A DNA stretch of 64,000 nt. Origin: [Flexibacter] sp. ATCC 35208 (GTDB lineage: Bacteria > Bacteroidota > Bacteroidia > Chitinophagales > Chitinophagaceae). Of the stretch, positions 59,001 to 64,000 are shown piece by piece; the first letter of the stretch is position 1; each line of letters starts with the position of its first letter. The notes below the pieces were generated by a model. The model was not told the DNA's origin. It ran no database searches and saw nothing but the letters and a program-made list of their open reading frames with translations. The position numbers were made by a program, and so were the translations under genes. The stretch is taken from NCBI RefSeq assembly GCF_001975825.1, contig NZ_MTKN01000004.1, positions 1 to 64,000 of the forward strand, given 5' to 3'.

Positions 59001-60466
59001 TTGCACCCAACGATACTGTGTTATTTGAAAAGCTCACGGATTGGAGCCAGCATGCATCAGAGAAGATCAAATACTTTTCTGGTACCGCTCATTATATTCA
59101 GAATGTGCATTTGCCAAATCCCCCGTCTACAATTTTGTTAGATGCTGGTAATATTGCCAATATCGCTGCTGTAAAGGTAAATGATATTGACTGTGGCATC
59201 ATCTGGACGCCACCTTATAGAGTGGATATTTCTAAAGCCGTGCATTCAGGTCTGAATAAAATAGACATAGCTGTTACAAACACATGGGCCAATCGTATAA
59301 TTGGAGACAGAATTCAAACTGCTGCCAGCAACCGATCCGGAGATAGTAGTCAACTCAAAGAAACCTACACTGTTTTTTCAGACAAGCAGGCCGGTGATCA
59401 TTTACTCCCCGCAGGTTTATTGGGGCCTGTAAGACTCCTCACCGATTATCAGGTAGCAGACACTGTGATGGAACGCGTCTACAACGAAGTCAAAACTCCT
59501 TACAAATATGGTCTTGTGATGGTCCCTGCGAATGATACCCTCAAAATGGACTGCCCGACTATCTTTAGGAAAAACAACCAGTGGTACATGGTCTATATTG
59601 TGTTTGACGGTCGGGGTTACGAAACCTGGCTCGCCAAAAGTAAAGACCTTCTTAACTGGCAAACCCTTGGCAAAATGATGTCTTTCTCTGACAGTACAAA
59701 CTGGGATGCGAATCAGAAAGCGGGTTACACGGCCTTACAGGATTACAAATGGGGTGGTAATTACGAGTGGACTCCCTACAAAGGGAAATATTGGTTATCT
59801 TACTTTGGAGGTGCAAGTACAGGTTATGAAGCAGGTTTGTTATCCATTGGTATTGCTTACACAAATAAAGATATTACCAGACCACATGAATGGCAGCGAA
59901 TGCCACATCCCGTGTTGAAAGCTACTGATACAGATGCTGGCTGGTGGGAAAACAATACTATTTACAAAAGCTCCGTCATCCGGGATGATAAAAAATTAAC
60001 GGGTCATTCTTTTGTGATGTATTACAATGCAAAAGGGGATAGCATGAAACCTAAGCGAGGTAAGGAACGCATCGGCATGGCGGTATCTGATGATATGGAA
60101 CATTGGGTAAGGTGGGGAAAGGATCCTTTGCTGGATCATTATACAGGTATTACAGGGGATGCGGTGATTCAGCAAATGGATAGTCTCTATGTCATGTTCT
60201 ACTATGGTGCATTCTGGAAAGATAAGCCAAAAGAAGCCTTTAACCGTTTTGCCTGTTCTTATGATCTCGTGCATTGGACAGATTGGAAAGGGGCGGATCT
60301 TATTAATTCTTCTGAAGCTTATGATAATCTATTTGCGCACAAATCTTTTGTTGTAAAGTGGAAGGGAGTTGTGTATCATTATTATTGTGCGGTAGATAAG
60401 GCGGGTCATAGGGGGATAGCGGTGGCGACTTCAGTGGATAAAGGGAAAAGTAAATTGAATTATTAA
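56066..60466 (+). CDS. GH106 alpha-L-rhamnosidase fused to a GH43-like propeller, with repeat insertion
   Basis: 1466 residues, signal peptide 1-18 (STSVHAQ). GH106 part about 20-1110: KPWVFWYWMYAAVSQPGIHADL, MKEAGLGGAYLMPINGKS, FSAESTAPMITGDGMEH with a Glu, IQAEAFTELRNSWDEYPGML, and a C-terminal jelly roll (DCGIIWTPPYRVDIS). A run of 14-residue repeats (residues 326-444) is inserted between a carbohydrate-binding-like region and the barrel. Residues about 1132-1462 form a five-bladed propeller (MDCPTIFRKNNQWYMVYIVF, YETWLAKSKDLLNWQ, IGMAVSDDMEHWVRW) like GH43/GH32 proteins. GH106 enzymes remove rhamnose from rhamnogalacturonan I/II. The fusion suggests sequential trimming at one site. Confidence 0.86.
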   Translation: MRRIFICCLLLLSTSVHAQENAKPWVFWYWMYAAVSQPGIHADLVAMKEAGLGGAYLMPINGKSTYTPVAEQLSPAWWDLVHYASQQADSLGLQLGMHFCDGFAVGGGPWITPALSMQKVVWTTTEVNGDFNGILSQPATNEGYYEDIAVLAFPFIKEDKSTPVVTTSLPNVNAQILSSKENKENVKSTDPCWIQYTYAAPFTCRSITIRGNNYQAQRLKLSVSEDGTQFHEVLQMTAPRHGWLDSHADHTYSIPVTTSRYFRFDYNKAGSEPGAEDLDNAKWKQSLKITGIHLSNQPRIDQYEGKSGAVWRISNTVASTVPAHTSTSNSITSKIPANINTGNSNTNTSNSITSKVPANINIGNSITSKIPTHTNTSNSITSKVPTHTNTSNSITSKVPAHTNTSNSITSKVPANTNTSNSITSTVPAHTNTSNSITNAVPTNVNTDHAITNSDLAIAQDQIIDLTTRIDTHGHLKWKAPKGDWTILRIGHTSTGHKNVTGGAGAGLECDKFNPAAVRFQFDHWYGEALKRAKLSVLHVDSWECGSQNWSPVFSAAFKKQHGYDLLKWLPAMAGIPVDNAAASEQFLLDIRRTINNLIQVNFYDTLSALAHTNGVAFSAESTAPMITGDGMEHYHAVDYPMGEFWLRSPTHDKPNDMLDAISGAHVYDKQIIQAEAFTELRNSWDEYPGMLKTGIDRNFALGINKLVFHVFAHNPWMDKKPGMTLNGIGLYFQRDQTWWPYVSAMVNYVTRCQHLLQQGKPVVDIGVYTGDNLPKRAVLPERLVPLLPTLFGDSTVQREKRRLANVGEPTREMPAGVTASANISKAEDWIDPLHGYAYDSYNKLSDSARYRISLKLTDTLKHIDIPPDFISGEQGIAWTHRSAPDKEIYFVSNQQEKERHLQLSFRVKGKTPVLYDAVNDAYLQPEAFKTNADRTSLTLSLPPNGAMFVLFTDKPMDNVHKQTYYAPFQTLDNPWKVSFAPNDTVLFEKLTDWSQHASEKIKYFSGTAHYIQNVHLPNPPSTILLDAGNIANIAAVKVNDIDCGIIWTPPYRVDISKAVHSGLNKIDIAVTNTWANRIIGDRIQTAASNRSGDSSQLKETYTVFSDKQAGDHLLPAGLLGPVRLLTDYQVADTVMERVYNEVKTPYKYGLVMVPANDTLKMDCPTIFRKNNQWYMVYIVFDGRGYETWLAKSKDLLNWQTLGKMMSFSDSTNWDANQKAGYTALQDYKWGGNYEWTPYKGKYWLSYFGGASTGYEAGLLSIGIAYTNKDITRPHEWQRMPHPVLKATDTDAGWWENNTIYKSSVIRDDKKLTGHSFVMYYNAKGDSMKPKRGKERIGMAVSDDMEHWVRWGKDPLLDHYTGITGDAVIQQMDSLYVMFYYGAFWKDKPKEAFNRFACSYDLVHWTDWKGADLINSSEAYDNLFAHKSFVVKWKGVVYHYYCAVDKAGHRGIAVATSVDKGKSKLNY
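57041..57397 (+). repeat. 42-nt tandem repeat (14 aa), 8.5 copies inside the GH106 gene
   Basis: Eight full units (starts 57041, 57104, 57146, 57188, 57230, 57272, 57314, 57356) and a half unit (57083-57103) encode variants of NTSNSITSKVPAHT. Degenerate edges extend to about 57011 and 57427. Unit-to-unit differences are few (K/T, A/T, H/N, N/I), which points to recent expansion. All length changes are multiples of 3. Confidence 0.95.
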
Positions 60467-60575
60467 GTAGAGTCTTACTCAATTGCTGACAGAAATCGTG
60501 ACTGGGTTACTAAATGAGGTCATGCTCAATTGCTAACTGAAATGTTAAAATAGATTCTTAACTGAATTGTAAATT
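60467..60575. other. Short intergenic gap with a decayed direct repeat
   Basis: 109 bp between the GH106 stop and the GH2 start. CTCAATTGCTGACAGAAAT at 60478-60496 recurs as CTCAATTGCTAACTGAAAT at 60525-60543, and a partial third copy lies at 60557-60569. No terminator is seen, so the operon probably continues. Confidence 0.5.
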
Positions 60576-63500
60576 ATGATCCGGATTATACTCATCAGCA
60601 TCTGTTTAGGTTTCCTGTTTCCAGCCAGCGCGCAGCAGCTATTTGATGACGATTGGTTATTCTATAGAGGCAATGCACAAGGCGCTGAAAATCCTTCATT
60701 CAATGATCAGGAATGGAGAAAAATCGACCTGCCACATGATTGGAGTATAGAAGACCTGCCCGGTACCAACTCTCCTTTTAGTCAGGGGGCAATCAGTCAG
60801 GTAAGCGGAGGGTTTACAACAGGTGGTACTGGTTGGTATCGTAAGCATTTTACGCTGCAGGCGGATAAAAAGCCCGTCATCCTGCAATTTGATGGGGTTT
60901 ACATGAATGCAACTGTATGGCTCAATGGGAAGAAACTTGGCAAACATCCATATGGTTATACCACCTTTAGTTTTGATATCACAGATAAGATCATTCCCGG
61001 AAAAGAGAATGTACTGGCTGTACTTGTTCGGAATGAAGGAGAGAATAGCCGATGGTATGCTGGTTCCGGAATTTACAGGCATGTATGGTTAAAAAGCAAT
61101 CAATACAAGATTGCTATTACTACATCAGTTGTAAATAGAAGTTTAGCTACTGTTGCTATTCATACGGAAAAGCCGTGTACTACCCGTATTTACAATCAAA
61201 AGGGAACATTGATTACAACAACTTCACCATCCATAATGTCCAGCTCATCCAACCCATCTAAGTCATCTAACCCATCTAAGTCATCTAACCCACACAACCC
61301 ATCCAACCCATCCAGTTCATCCAACTCATCGAGCTCATTTAACCCATCTAACTCATCTTCCCTGTCTACCGATCAGCAATTCCAGATCTCCAAACCATCC
61401 CTCTGGTCAGTAGACACTCCCAACTTATACACCGCCATCACAATTATTGACGGCGATACCATTCGCACTACTTTCGGTATCCGCACCTTCACCGCTGATG
61501 CCGTAAACGGTGCCCGGCTGAACGGTCTCCCCATCAAACTAAAAGGCGGCTGCGTTCACCACGACAATGGCCCTCTCGGTGCCAAAGCATACGATCGGGC
61601 AGAAGAGAGAAAAGTCGCTCTACTAAAAGCAAGTGGATACAACGCCATCCGTTGTGCCCATAATCCCCCTTCTCCTGCCTTTTTAGACGCTTGCGACCGT
61701 TTTGGTGTGTTGGTGATCGACGAAGCATTTGACACCTGGGAAGACCCTAAAAACCCCGAAGACTACCATGTATTCTTCAACGACTGGTGGCAGCGGGACA
61801 TTGAAAGCATGGTAAACAGGGATAGAAATCACCCTTCTGTCATCATGTGGAGCATAGGCAATGAAATCCCTCACAGGGAAAAACCGGCAGTTGCCGTCGT
61901 CGCTCACACCCTGCGTCAATACCTTTTACAGTTGGATAGCACCCGCCTTATTACCTGTGGCGTCAATGGCATTGCTCCTGATAAAGACACTTTCCTCTCT
62001 GCCCTAGATGTGGCAGGGTATAATTATGCTTTGGATAAATACGAACCTGATCATGCCCGGGTCCCCAACCGTGTCATCATGGCTACAGAATCTTTCCCGC
62101 TGGATGCAGGTGCTTACTGGGAAGGTGTGATTAAACACCCCTGGGTAATTGGTGATTTCGTCTGGACGGCTTTCGACTATATTGGCGAAGCCAGCATCGG
62201 TTGGCTTGGTTACATGCAGCATCAGGGTTTTTACCCATGGAACCTTGCTTATTGTGGGGATATTGATATCTGTGGCTGGAAACGTCCGCAATCTTATTAT
62301 CGCGATGCTCTCTGGATGCCGGATCAGTTATCCCTTTTTGTGCACCCACCACAACCTACTTATCCAACCAACCCAGACAAAGTAGACTGGAGCCGCTGGG
62401 AATGGCAGGATGTGACCGATAGCTGGAACTGGCCGGGTAATGAAGGGAAACCATTCGAAGTAGTAGCCTATAGCTCTTATGATCAGGTAGAATTATTCCT
62501 CAATGGTAAATCACTGGGTAAAAAAGCAGTAAAAGATCATACTGCCAGCTGGCAGGTACCCTATACAGCAGGTATTCTTACCGCTACTGCCGGGAAAAAG
62601 AAAGTATCTCTTTCTACAACCGGGAAAAGTGTTCGCCTGCAATTACAAGCGGATACATTACAGCTTGCACCTAATAATCAGGATCTTGCTTATATCACTG
62701 TCAATTTACTGGATAGTGCAGGTCATCTTAATCCAGATGATACGGTATTAATCAATTTCAAATTAGAAGGCCCTGCCACTATCGTAGGTGTAGGCAATGC
62801 AGATCCACGTAGTCTGGAAAGTAATCAGTCCTTACAAAGCAGTCAGGCATTACAAAACAATCAGATCGCACAAAGAAAAGCCTTCCATGGCCGTGCGCTT
62901 GTCATCATCAAAGCAGGCAAAACACCCGGAGCTATCCGCCTCATTGCCAGCACTCCAAATCTGCAACCTGCTGAGATTACCTTCAATAATCAGGAAAATC
63001 CTCTGGTCACCAGTCCAATCTCACAACCAGCCAATACCATTGTTAAAAATAAACAATCTTCCCCCCAATGGATCGGCTATGAAGAAATGCCCGACAGCCT
63101 CAGGCTCGTTCCAGGTCTCCCCAATGACAAAACCAAAGCGCAACAGCGGGCCATTACTCCCTTATTCCGTAAATCCTTCACCACCAACAAACCAATAGCA
63201 ACCGCCAAACTCACCATCACCGGCCTCGGTCATTACGAGTTCACCATCAATGGCAGGAAACCGGTTAATTCCTTCCTCGCCCCCGGCTGGACAAACTACG
63301 ACAAACGTGTTTTTTACAACACCTACGACATTGCCAATTACCTTCAAAAAGGTGAAAACGTACTCGGCGTCATCGTCGGTAATGGCTTCTACTACATCAA
63401 CAAAGAAAGATATCATAAACTCCTCACTGCCTTCGGCTACCCAAAAATGTACTGCCAGTTACACATCACCTACACCGATGGTACCACTACTACTATTGTA

Positions 63501-64000
63501 TCTGATCAAAGCTGGAAAACATCACCCTCACCCATTACTTTCACCAGCATTTACGGCGGTGAAGACTACGATGCCAGACTGGAACAGGATGGCTGGGACC
63601 GTCCCGGCTTTGATGACAGCAACTGGAAAAACGTTTTATTGGTAAAGGCCCCCACTGGCAAACTGCAAGAAGAAAAAGACTACCCGGTCACCCTCGCCGA
63701 TACTATATCCGTAAAATCAATCAACAGTATCCCTAATTTAACCCAGGACTCCTCCAATACTTCCGTAAAATCAATCAACAACAGCCAGGACTCCCCCGAT
63801 ACTTCCATCAAATCCCCCACCAACAACTTCCTCCGGACCCCCTCCAATCCCTCCCTCCAATCCCCCACCATCTACGATTTCGGCCAAAACGCCTCCGGCA
63901 TCATCGCCCTAAAAATAAAAGGCCACAAAGGCCAAACCATCAAACTCACCCCTTCCGAATTACTCACCCCCACCGGCCTCGCCAACCAGCGCGCCACCGG
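60576..64000 (+). CDS. GH2 glycosidase fused to a GH78-like rhamnosidase (partial)
   Basis: The frame is open from ATG 60576 to the window edge (1141 codons), so the C-terminus is missing. Signal peptide 1-19 (GFLFPASAQ). GH2: sugar-binding domain (RKIDLPHDWSIEDLPG, DGVYMNATVWLNGKKLG, GIYRHVWL), TIM barrel (KGGCVHHDNGPLGAKAYDRA, WSIGNEIP with acid/base Glu430, MATESFPLDAG with nucleophile Glu505), then Ig-like domains (VELFLNGKSLG, VGVGNADP). From about residue 829 the GH78 N-terminal part begins (GLGHYEFTINGRKPVNSFLA, GEDYDARLEQDGWDRPGFDD, IYDFGQNASGIIALKIKG); its barrel lies beyond the edge. Three low-complexity repeat insertions interrupt it. Likely beta-galactosidase/glucuronidase-type plus rhamnosidase activity on pectin side chains. 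Confidence 0.88.
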   Translation, partial: MIRIILISICLGFLFPASAQQLFDDDWLFYRGNAQGAENPSFNDQEWRKIDLPHDWSIEDLPGTNSPFSQGAISQVSGGFTTGGTGWYRKHFTLQADKKPVILQFDGVYMNATVWLNGKKLGKHPYGYTTFSFDITDKIIPGKENVLAVLVRNEGENSRWYAGSGIYRHVWLKSNQYKIAITTSVVNRSLATVAIHTEKPCTTRIYNQKGTLITTTSPSIMSSSSNPSKSSNPSKSSNPHNPSNPSSSSNSSSSFNPSNSSSLSTDQQFQISKPSLWSVDTPNLYTAITIIDGDTIRTTFGIRTFTADAVNGARLNGLPIKLKGGCVHHDNGPLGAKAYDRAEERKVALLKASGYNAIRCAHNPPSPAFLDACDRFGVLVIDEAFDTWEDPKNPEDYHVFFNDWWQRDIESMVNRDRNHPSVIMWSIGNEIPHREKPAVAVVAHTLRQYLLQLDSTRLITCGVNGIAPDKDTFLSALDVAGYNYALDKYEPDHARVPNRVIMATESFPLDAGAYWEGVIKHPWVIGDFVWTAFDYIGEASIGWLGYMQHQGFYPWNLAYCGDIDICGWKRPQSYYRDALWMPDQLSLFVHPPQPTYPTNPDKVDWSRWEWQDVTDSWNWPGNEGKPFEVVAYSSYDQVELFLNGKSLGKKAVKDHTASWQVPYTAGILTATAGKKKVSLSTTGKSVRLQLQADTLQLAPNNQDLAYITVNLLDSAGHLNPDDTVLINFKLEGPATIVGVGNADPRSLESNQSLQSSQALQNNQIAQRKAFHGRALVIIKAGKTPGAIRLIASTPNLQPAEITFNNQENPLVTSPISQPANTIVKNKQSSPQWIGYEEMPDSLRLVPGLPNDKTKAQQRAITPLFRKSFTTNKPIATAKLTITGLGHYEFTINGRKPVNSFLAPGWTNYDKRVFYNTYDIANYLQKGENVLGVIVGNGFYYINKERYHKLLTAFGYPKMYCQLHITYTDGTTTTIVSDQSWKTSPSPITFTSIYGGEDYDARLEQDGWDRPGFDDSNWKNVLLVKAPTGKLQEEKDYPVTLADTISVKSINSIPNLTQDSSNTSVKSINNSQDSPDTSIKSPTNNFLRTPSNPSLQSPTIYDFGQNASGIIALKIKGHKGQTIKLTPSELLTPTGLANQRAT
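61242..61367 (+). repeat. 9-nt Ser/Asn/Pro tandem repeat in the GH2 gene
   Basis: Fourteen degenerate 9-nt units (N/S/K-P/S-S; for example NPS, KSS, NSS) encode residues 223-264 within a GH2 Ig-like domain, between the THIRTT-type strand and FQISKPSLWSVDTPNLY. Normal GH2 proteins have a short loop at this position. Confidence 0.85.
62820..62873 (+). repeat. Three 18-nt repeats in the GH2 gene
   Basis: SNQSLQ, SSQALQ and NNQIAQ (residues 749-766) follow one another at 62820, 62838 and 62856. They sit between VGVGNADPRSLE and RKAFHGRALVIIK, where GH2 enzymes usually have a short loop. Confidence 0.75.
63708..63869 (+). repeat. Ser-rich repeats in the GH78-like part
   Basis: Segments starting SVKSIN (63708), SVKSIN (63762) and SIKSPT (63804) carry related S-x-K-S-x-N/T ... 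Q-D-S-x-x-T units of 18, 14 and about 22 residues (residues 1045-1098). They interrupt the usual sequence just before IYDFGQNASGII. Confidence 0.75.

Overview
The window comes from a Bacteroidota genome, most likely a soil-type Chitinophagaceae such as Chitinophaga. That rests on five SusC/SusD pairs, many outer-membrane lipoproteins with a C-K-K type N-terminus, a type IX secretion (T9SS) sorting domain, FAS1 (fasciclin) lipoproteins and A-rich rather than Shine-Dalgarno-like translation starts. No rRNA, tRNA, CRISPR array, insertion sequence or phage gene was seen.

Layout. 1-2972 (minus strand): a multi-TM GT-C-like membrane protein cut by the left edge and a helical-repeat protein. 3565-20600 (plus): a long tightly packed run of ten genes made of two glycan-uptake modules. 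Module A is SusC-SusD-FAS1/CBM6/CBM6-DUF5007-like; module B is SusC-SusD-FAS1-TIG/delta-60-(pseudo)phosphatase/LamG-DUF1735/discoidin. A 14-bp LacI-type palindrome lies just upstream and a strong terminator closes the run. 20658-22327: a macro-domain hydrolase, an unknown lipoprotein and an internally deleted GH172 (DUF2961) remnant. 22523-28840: a third module C, SusC-SusD-FAS1-DUF5007-like, paralogous in layout to module A. None of the three modules carries an obvious intact glycoside hydrolase. 28841-32503: a mixed region with a frameshifted DoxX gene, a lone response-regulator receiver, a T9SS-exported protein, a MauE-like membrane protein, a DUF6520-like peptide and an unlisted 44-aa membrane peptide, with several palindromes.

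32816 to the right edge (plus): a very large pectin utilisation locus: SusC-SusD, pectate lyase-DUF3826 fusion, pectate-lyase-like-DUF6298 protein, GH140 apiosidase-like enzyme, GH43-like enzyme, second SusC-SusD, sialidase-fold protein, GH78-sialidase-fold fusion, exported TIM-barrel isomerase-like protein, GH106-propeller fusion and a GH2-GH78 fusion running off the edge. Apiosidase together with GH78/GH106 rhamnosidases and a GH2 points to rhamnogalacturonan II and side-chain-bearing pectins. The two SusCD pairs would import the oligosaccharides, and the lyases and exo-enzymes would cut them on the surface or in the periplasm. No dedicated regulator is visible inside the locus.

The most unusual signal is in the last 9 kb. 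Three consecutive genes carry in-frame tandem-repeat, low-complexity insertions of different sequence and period (30 nt, 42 nt, 9 nt, 18 nt, and a loose 42-54 nt set), some placed in the middle of otherwise canonical catalytic modules. Two genes absent from a simple closed-ORF listing, 1-1323 (minus) and 60576-64000 (plus), were read directly from the sequence because each runs off the window.
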